DNA of 18,325 bases. Source: Oscillospiraceae bacterium. GTDB taxonomy: Bacteria > Bacillota > Clostridia > Oscillospirales > Ruminococcaceae. Below the pieces are notes generated by a model. It was not told the DNA's origin. It saw only the letters and a list, made by a program, of their open reading frames with translations, and made no database searches. The DNA lies in the NCBI GenBank assembly GCA_031253365.1, contig JAIRWE010000109.1:1-18325 (forward strand). The letters run 5' to 3'. Both the position numbers and the translations under genes were made by a program. Positions 1-8,615 of this stretch are shown one piece after another. The first letter of the stretch is position 1; every line of letters starts with the position of its first letter.

Positions 1-141
1 ACCGGTACGGGCGGCGGCGGCACGACCACCGGCGGCGACGACAAAGGCGGCACTGCTACCGGCGCGCAGGACGTAGCGGTTCTGCTCGGCGTGGCGATTG
101 CGGCCGCGGGAGCGGTAGTGATTTCGCGCAAGAGGAAATAG
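1..141 (+). CDS. C-terminus of a surface protein with a sortase-signal-like tail (5' end outside window)
   Basis: Frame 1 is open from the first base to a TAG at 139-141 and gives 46 residues. A Gly/Thr/Asp-rich linker leads into TATGAQD, then a hydrophobic stretch of about 19 residues (VAVLLGVAIAAAGAVVI) and the basic end SRKRK. This is the layout of a Gram-positive cell-wall sorting signal: motif, membrane helix, positive tail. The motif itself is degenerate, GTATG where LPxTG or NPxTG would be expected, so it may be a variant recognised by a class B sortase or simply a C-terminal membrane anchor. Three class B sortases lie about 14 kb downstream in the same window. The N-terminal part and its function cannot be seen. 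Confidence 0.75.
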   Translation, partial: TGTGGGGTTTGGDDKGGTATGAQDVAVLLGVAIAAAGAVVISRKRK

Positions 142-176
142 GATTAAGGTTTAAGGATTTAGGTTTTAGGGTTTTA
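141..176 (+). repeat. Degenerate GGDTTTA heptamer array, left copy
   Basis: Five consecutive units read GGATTAA, GGTTTAA, GGATTTA, GGTTTTA and GGGTTTTA, starting on the G of the upstream TAG stop codon. The period is 7 bp and the units resemble TTTAGGG-type telomeric repeats. The same family recurs inverted at 233-274, with a terminator hairpin between them. Confidence 0.7.
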
Positions 177-180
177 TGAG

Positions 181-221
181 AAAACTTTCCCCCGCCGGAA
201 ACGGCGGGGGGAGTTTTTTTT
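181..221. terminator. Bidirectional rho-independent terminator
   Basis: Bases 189-197 (CCCCCGCCG) pair perfectly with 202-210 (CGGCGGGGG) around a GAAA tetraloop at 198-201. AAAACT at 181-186 and the AGTTTT segment after the stem can lengthen it. A run of eight T at 214-221 follows on the plus strand, and an A run at 181-184 gives a shorter U tract on the minus strand. It lies between the convergent ends of the surface-protein gene and comF, so it can terminate both transcripts. Confidence 0.85.
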
Positions 222-232
222 ACGCGCTTTTA

Positions 233-274
233 TAAATCCCAAACCCTAAATCCTAAAACCTAAACCCTAAATCC
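233..274 (-). repeat. Degenerate GGDTTTA heptamer array, right inverted copy
   Basis: Six units read on the plus strand as TAAATCC, CAAACCC, TAAATCC, TAAAACC, TAAACCC and TAAATCC. On the minus strand these are GG(A/G/T)TTTA heptamers, in inverted orientation to the array at 141-176. The array overlaps the end of comF: its last codons and TAG stop (253-255) are made of repeat units. Confidence 0.75.
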
Positions 275-930
275 TGCGACGGCGGCGGCGAAGCCGCCAC
301 CGTCGCCGCGTAAATGCTTTCCGCGCCCGCCGCGAGGAGCGCGCCCGCCGCTTGTGAAAGCGTGCTGCCCGTGGCGCGCACGTCGTCGATAAGAAGGACG
401 GTCGCGGGGCAAGCGGCGTTCTTCGCGACGGAAAACGCGCCGTCGAGGTTCCCCCGCCTTTTCGCGGCGGAAAGCCCCTTTTGGGCTTCGGTTTCGCGGG
501 TTTTCGCCAGCAGCTTCGCGTTAAGGGGAATACCCGTCAGGGCGGAAACCTCGGCGGCGATTAACGCGGGGGGGTTGTAACCGCGTCGGCGCAGGGAGCT
601 TTTATTCGGCGGAACGCAGGTAATCAAGTCTATCCCGAGGGCGCGGAAATCCCCCGCGACGGCGCAAATCAGCTTCGCGGCGGCGGCGACGGCGTACCCG
701 TCGAACCCTTCCTTGACGGCGCGGACGAAGGGCGCCGCCGCCTCGCCGTATTCAAACACCGTGAAGACGCGGGCGACGTTCTTGATTTCGCCGCCGTCGC
801 CGAAGAAGCCGAGTTTTTCCGGGCAGGGCGGGCAGTAATACTCGTTATACGCTATGAGTGCGTTGCAGAAAGGGCAGCGGTTCGGGTACGCTATGTCGAG
901 CAAAAGGCGTTTGAGGTTATACGCCGTCAT
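253..930 (-). CDS. comF: ComF family amidophosphoribosyltransferase-like protein
   Basis: A 225-residue protein with the two ComF hallmarks. An N-terminal zinc-finger has CPFC at 19-22 and CPPC at 33-36. A type I phosphoribosyltransferase PRPP-binding loop, LLIDDVRATGSTL, lies at about 178-191. ComF proteins are cytosolic and needed for DNA uptake during transformation in Bacillus; the exact reaction is not settled. The start ATG at 930 overlaps the end of recD2 by 14 nt and is preceded by a strong GGAGGAG, so the pair is probably translationally coupled. The last residues (QDLGFRF) are encoded by the heptamer repeat array and are unlikely to be ancestral ComF sequence. It is the last gene of the ATPase-prmA-recD2 operon. 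Confidence 0.93.
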   Translation of the reverse strand: MTAYNLKRLLLDIAYPNRCPFCNALIAYNEYYCPPCPEKLGFFGDGGEIKNVARVFTVFEYGEAAAPFVRAVKEGFDGYAVAAAAKLICAVAGDFRALGIDLITCVPPNKSSLRRRGYNPPALIAAEVSALTGIPLNAKLLAKTRETEAQKGLSAAKRRGNLDGAFSVAKNAACPATVLLIDDVRATGSTLSQAAGALLAAGAESIYAATVAASPPPSQDLGFRF

Positions 931-3142
931 TTTCGTTCTCCTCCATAAGCGGTTTAAGGCAGGAATAACGGAACGTCTTGCGCTCGTTCCCCGTCATCTG
1001 CGCGACGGTTTCCCGCCTGCCCGCGATAATGAGCAAGTCCCGCGCCCGGGTCACGCCCGTGTAAAGCAGGCTGCGGTAAAGCAGACGCCTCGCGTTTGAG
1101 GGGAGCGGCAAAATCACCGCCTTGTACTCGCTTCCTTGGCTTTTGTGGACGGTAACGGCGAAGGCGTGTTCGATTTTATTGAACGAGGCGGCGGGGATAA
1201 CGGCGGCGCGCCCGTCGAAGTTGACCGTCATACCGCCCGAATGGTTGTCTATCTCGGCGATTATGCCTATGTCGCCGTTGAACACCCCCATGCCCTTCTC
1301 CCCGCCGCGCTTCCATTCGACGTTGTAATCGTTGACGGTCTGCATTACCTTGTCGCCCGTCCGAAACACGACGTCGAGGTACTTTATCTCCCGCTTCCTC
1401 ACGCCGGCGGGGTTGACCGCCTCCTGCAACGCCCTGTTAAGCTCGCGGGTACCCGCCGCGCCCATTTTCGTGGGGGCGAGAACCTGTATGTCGTCAATCG
1501 GGTTTAAGCCGTAAGCGGCGGGCAGGCGCGTCTTTACCAAACCCACGACGGTTCGGGCTATTTCCTCCTCGCTGCCGCAGGGGATAAAGAAGAAGTCCCT
1601 GTCGCGCGCGCCGAGTTCGGGTTCAAGCCCCCTCACGATTTTATGCGCGTTGGTAACGATAAGGCTTTCGGCGGCTTGCCTGAAAATTTCGGTAAGCCTT
1701 ACGCACGGGATTTTATTCGAGGAAATCAAATCGCGCAGGACGTTCCCCGCGCCCACGGACGGCAGCTGGTCGGAATCCCCCACCATTATGAGCTTGGCGT
1801 CGGTTTTTACGGCGCGCAAAAGCGCCTCGAAAAGCAGGGCGTCCACCATTGACATCTCGTCGATTATAACGACGTCGGCTTTCAGCGGGTTAAGCTCGTT
1901 TTTCTTGAACGCCGGCAGGTTGTCTTTCGTAATGTCCGCTTCCAAAAGCCGGTGAATGGTCTGCGCCCGCTCCCCCGTAAGCTCGGACATACGCTTCGCC
2001 GCCCTCCCCGTCGGCGCGGCGAGGGACAGGATTTTCCGCCCGCGCTTCATAAGCCGTATGACGGCGTTCAGCGTGGTGGTTTTCCCCGTGCCGGGACCGC
2101 CCGTGAGTATAAAGACGTTGTGTTTGAGGCAGCCGTCTATCGCCGCCTTTTGCAGGGCTTCGTAGCGGATTCCCTCCGCTTGTTCGGCGCCCGCTATCTC
2201 CCCGGAAAAGTCGCGCTCGAGAAAGACGCTCAGCTTCAGCATTTCCGTCAGCTTATCCCTTATGAAGCGTTCCGCGCGGTGGTAGGCGGCGAGGCAGACG
2301 TATTCCCTGCCGCTCGGGGTTAAGACGGCGAACTTCCCCTCGTTCGCCCCCTCGCGAAGCCCCTCGTCGAACGCGCCGCCGAGTACGCCGAGCCTGACGG
2401 CGCGTTCCCGCAGTTTGTCCGAAGGCAGGCAGGTATGCCCTATTCCCGCGTTTTCGCCGAGAATGTAGGCAATCGCGGCTTTCACGCGGTTGCTTCCGCA
2501 AGCCTCGAAAGGAACGCCCCCCGAAGCGCCCAGCTCCTCCGCGAGCGCGTCGACGGTCTCAAAATTCAGCTCTATGCCGCTTTCGCAGAGAAGATAGGGG
2601 TTTTCCCTTATGAGCGCGACGCTTGAACTGTCGTACCTTTGCCACACCGCGATTGCCGCGGCGGGGCTTATCCCGAATTTCGACAAAAAGCCGACGACCG
2701 TATTCACCCCGCACAGCCGCTTGTACTGCGCCCCGAAAAGCAAAGCCTTGTCCCGCGTAATCCCCTTGACTTCGGTGAGGCGTTCCGGGGCGTTTTCGAT
2801 AACGTCGAGCGCGTCCTCGCCGAATTTTTCCGCGACGCGCGCGGCGGTTTTTGCCCCCAAGCCCTTTATTACGCCCGAACCGAGGTAACGCGCGATTTCT
2901 TCCGTGGTGACCGGGCGTTGCCGCTCGCAGGTCCGCGCCCTGAACTGCTCGCCGTACTTCGGGGACGTGATATAGTCGCCGCTCAACAGAAGTTTTTCGC
3001 CTTCGGCGACGTCGCCCAGACAGCCCACCACCGTCACCGGGTTGCCGGAACAGCTCAGCTCAAGCACTATGTATCCGTTTTCGGGATTTTTGAAAATTAC
3101 GCCGTCAACGACGCCGGATATGGTCTTTACGGTTTCGTCCAT
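917..3142 (-). CDS. recD2: RecD2-type ATP-dependent DNA helicase (SF1B)
   Basis: A 741-residue protein of usual RecD2 length. The N-terminal part starts with the family pattern (GVVDGVIFKNPENGYIVL) and holds a helix-hairpin-helix region at about 88-108. The helicase core shows Walker A GGPGTGKTT at 348-356, motif II DEMSM at 428-432, motif III GDSDQLPSVGAG at 455-466, IFRQ at about 486-489, and near the C-terminus VHKSQGSEY and YTGVTRARDLL. RecD2 is a 5'-3' helicase, independent of RecBC, that acts in genome maintenance. The start ATG at 3142 lies inside the 3' end of prmA with GGAG 11 nt upstream, and it places the conserved N-terminus correctly. The 38-nt overlap with prmA suggests coupled translation. 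Confidence 0.95.
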   Translation of the reverse strand: MDETVKTISGVVDGVIFKNPENGYIVLELSCSGNPVTVVGCLGDVAEGEKLLLSGDYITSPKYGEQFRARTCERQRPVTTEEIARYLGSGVIKGLGAKTAARVAEKFGEDALDVIENAPERLTEVKGITRDKALLFGAQYKRLCGVNTVVGFLSKFGISPAAAIAVWQRYDSSSVALIRENPYLLCESGIELNFETVDALAEELGASGGVPFEACGSNRVKAAIAYILGENAGIGHTCLPSDKLRERAVRLGVLGGAFDEGLREGANEGKFAVLTPSGREYVCLAAYHRAERFIRDKLTEMLKLSVFLERDFSGEIAGAEQAEGIRYEALQKAAIDGCLKHNVFILTGGPGTGKTTTLNAVIRLMKRGRKILSLAAPTGRAAKRMSELTGERAQTIHRLLEADITKDNLPAFKKNELNPLKADVVIIDEMSMVDALLFEALLRAVKTDAKLIMVGDSDQLPSVGAGNVLRDLISSNKIPCVRLTEIFRQAAESLIVTNAHKIVRGLEPELGARDRDFFFIPCGSEEEIARTVVGLVKTRLPAAYGLNPIDDIQVLAPTKMGAAGTRELNRALQEAVNPAGVRKREIKYLDVVFRTGDKVMQTVNDYNVEWKRGGEKGMGVFNGDIGIIAEIDNHSGGMTVNFDGRAAVIPAASFNKIEHAFAVTVHKSQGSEYKAVILPLPSNARRLLYRSLLYTGVTRARDLLIIAGRRETVAQMTGNERKTFRYSCLKPLMEENENDGV

Positions 3143-4079
3143 GTCGCAACAAGCTCCGTTTCATTAAGACAAGCGCGAACCAGTCGTCGTCCCGGCGCGT
3201 CCGAACGACGGCGAACCCGTTCGCTTTAAGCGATTCGCGCGTTTCACGCAGGCGCGGGGCGATTATCCCCGAAATTATCAGCCTGCCGCCGTCGGCGAGG
3301 AATCCCCCGAAAAGCCCGCTCATGGCGATTATAACGTCGGCGGTTATGTTCGCGGTGATTACGTCGTAATTCCCGCCGATTTTTTCCCGCAGGGTGTCGT
3401 CGCTTGTTATATCGCCGCAATACACGGAATAATCGCCGGCGCCGTTCTTTTTAAGCGTTTCCTCCGTAACGCGCGCCGCGTTTCGCGAAATATCGACGGC
3501 GGTCACGCTTTTCGCGCCGAGCAACGAAGCCGCCGCCGACAAAATTCCGCTGCCGCAGCCTATGTCAAGGACGCGCGCGCCCTTCGGGGCGGGCGTTTCC
3601 GAAAGCAGTTCGACGCACATTTTCGTCGTGGCGTGCTGCCCCGTCCCGAACGCCGAACCGGGGTCGATTTCAAGAACGGGCAGATTGCCGGGATTGTCGG
3701 CGTCCTCCCATGACGGCTTAATTATCAACGCCCCGATTTTCAGGGGCTTAAAGTATTGTTTCCAGTTATTTTCCCAGTCTTCTTCGGCGACCCTGCCGTA
3801 TTCGCGATATAACCCCGACTGTTCGGCGACGGCGAGCGCACCCGAAAGCATACGCCTTCCTTGGCTGTCGTCGGGCAGGTAGACCGTGACGCTTTCGGGC
3901 GCGTTAAGCGCGTCGGCAAAGGAAGCGTCTTTAAGGTCGGGCGCGGTGTTTTTTATAAGCTCCCTCAAATCGGAATCGCCGTTAATCTCAAAACCGTCTA
4001 TGCCCAGTTCGGACAGCCGCGCCGCCAAAAGCTCCGAGCCGCCTTTTTCGGCGTGAAGGGTAAGTTTGATAAATTCCAC
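3105..4079 (-). CDS. prmA: Ribosomal protein L11 methyltransferase
   Basis: PrmA uses S-adenosylmethionine to methylate amino groups of ribosomal protein L11. In the 324-residue form the linker motif DPGSAFGTGQHATT is at 139-152, SAM motif I DIGCGSG at 172-178, and the family ANIT segment at about 243-246. I chose the GTG at 4079 because GGAGG lies exactly 6 nt upstream. An in-frame TTG at 4085 would abut that ribosome binding site and is less likely. Members of the family normally end soon after DDWFALVL; here a basic tail of about 18 residues (KRSLLRHGRNRKDHIRRR) continues across the start of recD2, so it looks like a by-product of the gene overlap. It follows atpD by 17 nt. Confidence 0.94.
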   Translation of the reverse strand: MEFIKLTLHAEKGGSELLAARLSELGIDGFEINGDSDLRELIKNTAPDLKDASFADALNAPESVTVYLPDDSQGRRMLSGALAVAEQSGLYREYGRVAEEDWENNWKQYFKPLKIGALIIKPSWEDADNPGNLPVLEIDPGSAFGTGQHATTKMCVELLSETPAPKGARVLDIGCGSGILSAAASLLGAKSVTAVDISRNAARVTEETLKKNGAGDYSVYCGDITSDDTLREKIGGNYDVITANITADVIIAMSGLFGGFLADGGRLIISGIIAPRLRETRESLKANGFAVVRTRRDDDWFALVLMKRSLLRHGRNRKDHIRRR

Positions 4080-4096
4080 GAGCAACCTCCGCCGTT

Positions 4097-4720
4097 TCAG
4101 CGCTCCGCTTGCCCCGTCTTTCTCGATTTAATCACCTTTTGCCGCGAAAATTCCTCCCTGTCCTTTTCTTCAAGCGCGCCCGTGATAAAGGCGACCTGTT
4201 CAAGGTATTTCGGGATAAGGATATTTTGCAGGGCGTTGGCGCGTTTTTGCGTCTTTTTGACGGCGACGGCGAGACGGTAAATGCTGTTCTCAATTTCCGC
4301 GATTGTCGCCGCTATGTACTTGGTTTCGTTGAATTTGATATAAGCCACGTCGAACTGCGAGTTTGCCTGCGACATACTGTAATGCGCCTTTAACGGCGCG
4401 CGCGGCAAAACGACGCGCGGTATCACGACCCCCATGACGCTCCTGTACGAAAGCTGCGCGCGGTCTTCAATCGGGATTTGCCCCGCCGCCGGAACATTCA
4501 CCCCCAACATGATATTGGCTCTCTGCAAAGCGAGATAAGCCTCGGCGAAAACCTTTTCTATGGTTCCTTCCAGCTCCTTCGCCCTGTCGGAAAGCTCCAC
4601 CATTTCGCGTATGAGGATATTGCGCTTCCTGTCCATAAGCTCGTAACCCAGACGCGCTTGACGCAAGGAACGCTTCGCCTTCATAAGATTGCCCTTGGTG
4701 GGGAAAACCTGCTCCGCCAT
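4097..4720 (-). CDS. atpD: V/A-type ATPase subunit D (central rotor stalk)
   Basis: A 207-residue protein with the typical subunit D opening (FPTKGNLMKAKRSLRQARLGYELMDRKR) and long helical termini that form the coiled-coil shaft inside the A3B3 head. It couples rotation of the membrane ring to ATP synthesis or hydrolysis. The middle segment with GVVIPRVVLP is also characteristic. A GGGAAAGGGG ribosome binding site precedes the ATG. It lies 25 nt after atpB and 17 nt before the GTG chosen for prmA, continuing the operon into a translation gene. Confidence 0.94.
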   Translation of the reverse strand: MAEQVFPTKGNLMKAKRSLRQARLGYELMDRKRNILIREMVELSDRAKELEGTIEKVFAEAYLALQRANIMLGVNVPAAGQIPIEDRAQLSYRSVMGVVIPRVVLPRAPLKAHYSMSQANSQFDVAYIKFNETKYIAATIAEIENSIYRLAVAVKKTQKRANALQNILIPKYLEQVAFITGALEEKDREEFSRQKVIKSRKTGQAER

Positions 4721-4745
4721 ATTAAAGCCCCTTTCCCGACGGTTG

Positions 4746-6176
4746 TCAAACCCCCGTGAAGCGCAAGGCGCGTTTCGGGTCGTAATGCTCGTTTAACAAA
4801 TCGTCGCTTAATCTTTCAAGCTCGTTTCGCGGGAGCAGGCACAGCAAGTCCCAAGCCAGATTGAGCGTTTCCTCCATGGAGCGGCTTTCTTCAAACCCTT
4901 GGCTGAGGAAATTTTGCTCGAACGCCGCCCCGAACTTCATCAACGCTTTATCCGTCGCGGAAAGCTCGTCCTCGCCGATTACGGAAGCCAGCGCGCGCGC
5001 GTCCTGAACCCTCGCGTAGGACGAGAAAACCTGATTCGCCAAATCGGGGTGGTCGGAGCGAGTATATCCCTCGCCTATACCGTCTTTCATCAGCCTTGAA
5101 AGCGATAAAAGCACCGACAGCCCCGGATAGACGCCCGTGCTGTCAAGGTTGCGGTCGAAAACTATCTGCCCCTCCGTTATATAGGCGGTAAGGTCGGGGA
5201 CGGGGTGGGTTATATCGTCGTTGGGCATCGTCAGAATGGGAATCTGCGTCAGCGAACCGTTACAGCCTTTTATGACCCCCGCGCGTTCGTAAAGGGAAGC
5301 GAGGTCGGAGTAAAGATAACCCGGATAGCCCTTTCTGCCGGGAATTTCCCCCTTCGACGAGGAAAATTCCCGCAGAGCCTCCGCGTAAGCGGTTAAATCC
5401 GTCATCACCACGAGAATGTGCATATCCTTCTCAAACGCGAGATATTCCGCGGTCGTCAGGGCGCACCTGGGCGTCAGTATACGCTCTATAATCGGGTCGT
5501 TGGACAAATTCAGGAACATCACCACGCGGTCAAGCGCCCCGTTTTCCTCGAAAATCCGTTTGAAATAATCGGCGGTATCACCCGGCACGCCGATTGCCGC
5601 GAACACAACCGCGAATTTGTTTTCGTTTTTGTGTTCGGAATCGGTGTTTCCGGCTTTCTCGGATAACCGCGCCTGCCCCGCGATTTGAGCCGCCAATTTA
5701 TTGTGGGAAAGCCCCGAACCCGAAAAAATCGGCAGTTTTTGCCCCCTTATCAACGTCATAAGAAAGTCTATCGACGATATTCCCGTATGGATATAGTTCC
5801 TGGGGTACGCCCTTGAAACGGGATTAAGCACCCTGCCGTTGATGTCGCCCATCTTTTCGGGGAACACGTCGCCCAATCCGTCAATCGGTTCGCCAGCGCC
5901 GTTGAACATCCTCCCGAGCATTTCCGCGCCCAACGGTATTTCAAGCGGTTTCCCCGTAAAGACGGTGCGCGTGTTTTTAAGCGATAAGCCTTTCGTCCCC
6001 TCGAAAACCTGCAAAACCACCTTGTCGCCGCTCATTTCCACGACGCGCCCGACGCGCTTCGTGCCGTCCCTCAGCTTCAGCAACGCGATTTCCTCGTAGG
6101 AAACGTTTTCCGCGCCGCTTAACACCACGAGCGGCCCGTTAATTCTCTCAAGCCCCGCGTACTGTAAATCAATCAT
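4746..6176 (-). CDS. atpB: V/A-type ATPase subunit B (non-catalytic)
   Basis: A 476-residue protein; alternates with subunit A in the A3B3 head. It has the family start (GLERINGPLVVLSG), the N-terminal beta-barrel, and a nucleotide-binding fold with the P-loop degraded to GSGLSHNK at 153-160, as expected for the non-catalytic subunit. NPVSRAYPRNYIHTGISSID and GYPGYLYSDLASLYERAG are further family signatures. A charged segment around 170-187 (SEKAGNTDSEHKNENK) seems about a dozen residues longer than I would expect and is probably a surface loop. The ATG follows the atpA stop by 3 nt, with GGAGGAGG inside the end of atpA. Confidence 0.96.
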   Translation of the reverse strand: MIDLQYAGLERINGPLVVLSGAENVSYEEIALLKLRDGTKRVGRVVEMSGDKVVLQVFEGTKGLSLKNTRTVFTGKPLEIPLGAEMLGRMFNGAGEPIDGLGDVFPEKMGDINGRVLNPVSRAYPRNYIHTGISSIDFLMTLIRGQKLPIFSGSGLSHNKLAAQIAGQARLSEKAGNTDSEHKNENKFAVVFAAIGVPGDTADYFKRIFEENGALDRVVMFLNLSNDPIIERILTPRCALTTAEYLAFEKDMHILVVMTDLTAYAEALREFSSSKGEIPGRKGYPGYLYSDLASLYERAGVIKGCNGSLTQIPILTMPNDDITHPVPDLTAYITEGQIVFDRNLDSTGVYPGLSVLLSLSRLMKDGIGEGYTRSDHPDLANQVFSSYARVQDARALASVIGEDELSATDKALMKFGAAFEQNFLSQGFEESRSMEETLNLAWDLLCLLPRNELERLSDDLLNEHYDPKRALRFTGV

Positions 6177-6179
6177 GCC

Positions 6180-7958
6180 TCACGTCGCCTCCTCCGGTTC
6201 CCCGGAAATAAGTATCCCGTAAAAAGAGCGCGTAATCGCTTCCTCGTATTCCGCGAACATCTCCGGCTTGTCGTTCGGAATGTCGTACTTCATCTTGGCG
6301 AGCTTCTCGAACCAGCCGAGTTCCGATATATCGGAAATAAGCGCGTTTTTCGACAACGCCCGGACCGATTCGTCATACAGCTTCAAAATCACCCTCATCA
6401 TAAAAAGCTGCTTATTCAGCGGCACGAAAGTGTCGTCCTTATGAAAAGCGTTCTGTTGCAGGAACCCGACGCGGATTACCTTCCCGATTTCGATAATCAG
6501 CTTTTGGTCGTCGGGCAGCACGTCCGCGCCAATCAGCTTGACTATTTCCATAAGGTTGTTTTCTTCGATTAACAGCGCGGAAATCCTTCGCCGCACAAGG
6601 GTGAAATCCTCGCCCGCGTTTTCGGCGTAATAGGCTTCAAGGTCGTCGGCGTAGTCGGAATAGCTGTTCATCCAGTTTATGGCGGGGTAATGGCGCGCGT
6701 AAGCCAGCGACTTGTCCAACGCCCAAAAACACCGCACGAAGCGTTTGGTGTTCTGCGTCACCGGCTCTGAAAAATCGCTCCCTTGCGGCGACACCGCGCC
6801 TATAACGGTGACGCTGCCTTCCCCGCCGCGAATTGTTTCCACATAACCCGCCCGCTCGTAAAACTCCGCCAAACGCGACGGCAAATAAGCGGGGAACCCC
6901 TCCTCCGCGGGCATTTCTTCCAGCCGCCCGGAAATTTCACGCAGGGCTTCCGCCCACCGTGAAGTGCTGTCCGCCATAATCGCTATGTGATAACCCATAT
7001 CGCGGTAATATTCCGCGATTGTGATTCCGGTGTAGATGGAAGCCTCCCGCGCGGCGACGGGCATATTGGAGGTGTTGGCAATCAGAACCGTTCTGTCGGT
7101 AAGCGGTCTGCCCGATTTCGGGTCAATCAGTTCCGAAAATTCCTCCAAAACCTGCGTCATTTCGTTTCCGCGCTCGCCGCACCCGATATAAACGATTATA
7201 TCGGCGTCGCACCATTTCGCGATTTGATGCTGGGTCATGGTTTTCCCCGTGCCGAAACCGCCCGGCACCGCCGCCGCCCCGCCCTTCGCTATGGGGAACA
7301 CCGTGTCTATTATCCGCTGTCCCGTTATCAAAGGCATCGTAATGGTTTTCCTGCGTTTGACCGGGCGCGGCGTTTTTATCGCCCATTTTTGCGCGAGCGT
7401 AAGCGCGACAGGCTCATATCCGCCGTCCGGAACGATTTTCAGCACCGCGTCGTTCACCTTGTGCTTCCCGTCTTCGGCGGTCAGAACAACCTTGGCGGAA
7501 CCGATATTCGGGGGAACCATACATTTATGCAGTATGAGCGGCGTTTCGGGGCAGGTCGCGTAAACGTCCCCGCCTTTGACCGTGTCGCCTTCCTTAACCG
7601 TTACGGTTACGTCGAAAAGGCGTTGCTCGTCCAGCGCGGGCAGGGCGCTCCCCATGGCGACGAACGCGCCGTTAAGCTCCGTCATCGCCGTCAGCGGGCG
7701 TTGAATCCCGTCGTAAATACCGGAAATGATTCCCGGTCCGAGCGTGGCGCACACGGGCATTTTGGCGCCTTTAACCGGTTCGCCGACTTTCAGCCCCGCC
7801 GTGTTTTCATAAACCTGAATGGTGGTGTACCGCGTGTCTATTCCTATAACCTCTCCCACCAAGCCTTTTTCCCCCACCTGAACCATCTCCATCATGGAAA
7901 AATCCTTGGTGTCGTTGACTTTAACAACGGGTCCGTTTATCGAATAAATCCTGTTCAC
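6180..7958 (-). CDS. atpA: V/A-type ATPase catalytic subunit A
   Basis: The catalytic subunit, 592 residues from the chosen start. It has the beta-barrel N-terminus (YSINGPVVKV), the bulge domain typical of A subunits (about 100-200), the P-loop GGFGTGKT at 233-240 and GERGNE at 261-266 carrying the catalytic glutamate. The start is GTG at 7958: AAAGGAG lies at 7964-7970, 5 nt upstream, and the protein then begins at the conserved barrel. An in-frame ATG at 7997 would add 13 unrelated residues and overlap the end of atpE. All key residues are intact, so the enzyme should be active. Confidence 0.96.
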   Translation of the reverse strand: MNRIYSINGPVVKVNDTKDFSMMEMVQVGEKGLVGEVIGIDTRYTTIQVYENTAGLKVGEPVKGAKMPVCATLGPGIISGIYDGIQRPLTAMTELNGAFVAMGSALPALDEQRLFDVTVTVKEGDTVKGGDVYATCPETPLILHKCMVPPNIGSAKVVLTAEDGKHKVNDAVLKIVPDGGYEPVALTLAQKWAIKTPRPVKRRKTITMPLITGQRIIDTVFPIAKGGAAAVPGGFGTGKTMTQHQIAKWCDADIIVYIGCGERGNEMTQVLEEFSELIDPKSGRPLTDRTVLIANTSNMPVAAREASIYTGITIAEYYRDMGYHIAIMADSTSRWAEALREISGRLEEMPAEEGFPAYLPSRLAEFYERAGYVETIRGGEGSVTVIGAVSPQGSDFSEPVTQNTKRFVRCFWALDKSLAYARHYPAINWMNSYSDYADDLEAYYAENAGEDFTLVRRRISALLIEENNLMEIVKLIGADVLPDDQKLIIEIGKVIRVGFLQQNAFHKDDTFVPLNKQLFMMRVILKLYDESVRALSKNALISDISELGWFEKLAKMKYDIPNDKPEMFAEYEEAITRSFYGILISGEPEEAT

Positions 7959-7989
7959 ACTGTCTCCTTTACGGGCGGCGTCCGACCGG

Positions 7990-8586
7990 TTACACAATCA
8001 ATTCGCCGTTGAAGATAAAATTCTCTTTTTCCCTTTCCAAAAACCTGTCAAGCGTTTTGTCCAGATATTGCCGTTCCTTCTGATAATGGAGAATAAAACC
8101 GCCTAATTTAATCGCCGGCGACGCCTCGGAACGAAGCCCGGGATATTTCTCCAAAAGCGGCTCGGCAAGCGGCAAATCCCGTTCCCTCATCTGCATAATG
8201 ACCCAATTATAGACGGTTTTTTCGCCGTTTGCCTCGTCAAGGCGGCGTTCGAGGAATTCGGCGTATTCCGGCGTTTCGGTGAACGCGGCTAACCTTTCCC
8301 TTATTCCGCGAAAAAAGTCGTCGACCATTTCGGCGCGTTTTCGCAGAACCGCCCTGTTGGCGTCCGCGTTAGCCCTTGAAACCCGCTTCCAACATTCGGT
8401 TTTGATTTCGGCGGAACGCTTTGAAATCGTGTCGAAGGAAAAGTTGATGTAATATTCCCGCGCGTTGGTGATAATCGACTCGCGCTCGCTCTCCGCCGCC
8501 TCGATGACGCGGTTTATTTCCGCCTGCGCCCTTTTCGTCACCGCGTCCTGAAACGCTTCGGTTTTCGCGGCTGTGTTTTCCGGCAT
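7990..8586 (-). CDS. atpE: V/A-type ATPase subunit E (peripheral stalk)
   Basis: A 198-residue protein with a long charged N-terminal helix (about 1-85, rich in Lys, Glu, Arg and Ala) and a globular C-terminal half containing KLGGFILHY and a hydrophobic end, as in E subunits. With the small coiled-coil subunit it forms the stator that holds the A3B3 head against rotation. The ATG at 8586 has GGAAGGTG at correct spacing. Its place between atpF and atpA supports the call, as the sequence is only weakly conserved in this family. Confidence 0.9.
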   Translation of the reverse strand: MPENTAAKTEAFQDAVTKRAQAEINRVIEAAESERESIITNAREYYINFSFDTISKRSAEIKTECWKRVSRANADANRAVLRKRAEMVDDFFRGIRERLAAFTETPEYAEFLERRLDEANGEKTVYNWVIMQMRERDLPLAEPLLEKYPGLRSEASPAIKLGGFILHYQKERQYLDKTLDRFLEREKENFIFNGELIV

Positions 8587-8615
8587 GGTAACACCTTCCT
8601 CGTTTCGGCGGTCGC

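Noticed and set aside
6987..8012. A 341-residue plus-strand open frame opposite subunits A and E
   Set aside because: The opposite strand encodes catalytic subunit A with all motifs intact. The frame is His/Arg-rich, as antisense translations of GC-rich genes often are.
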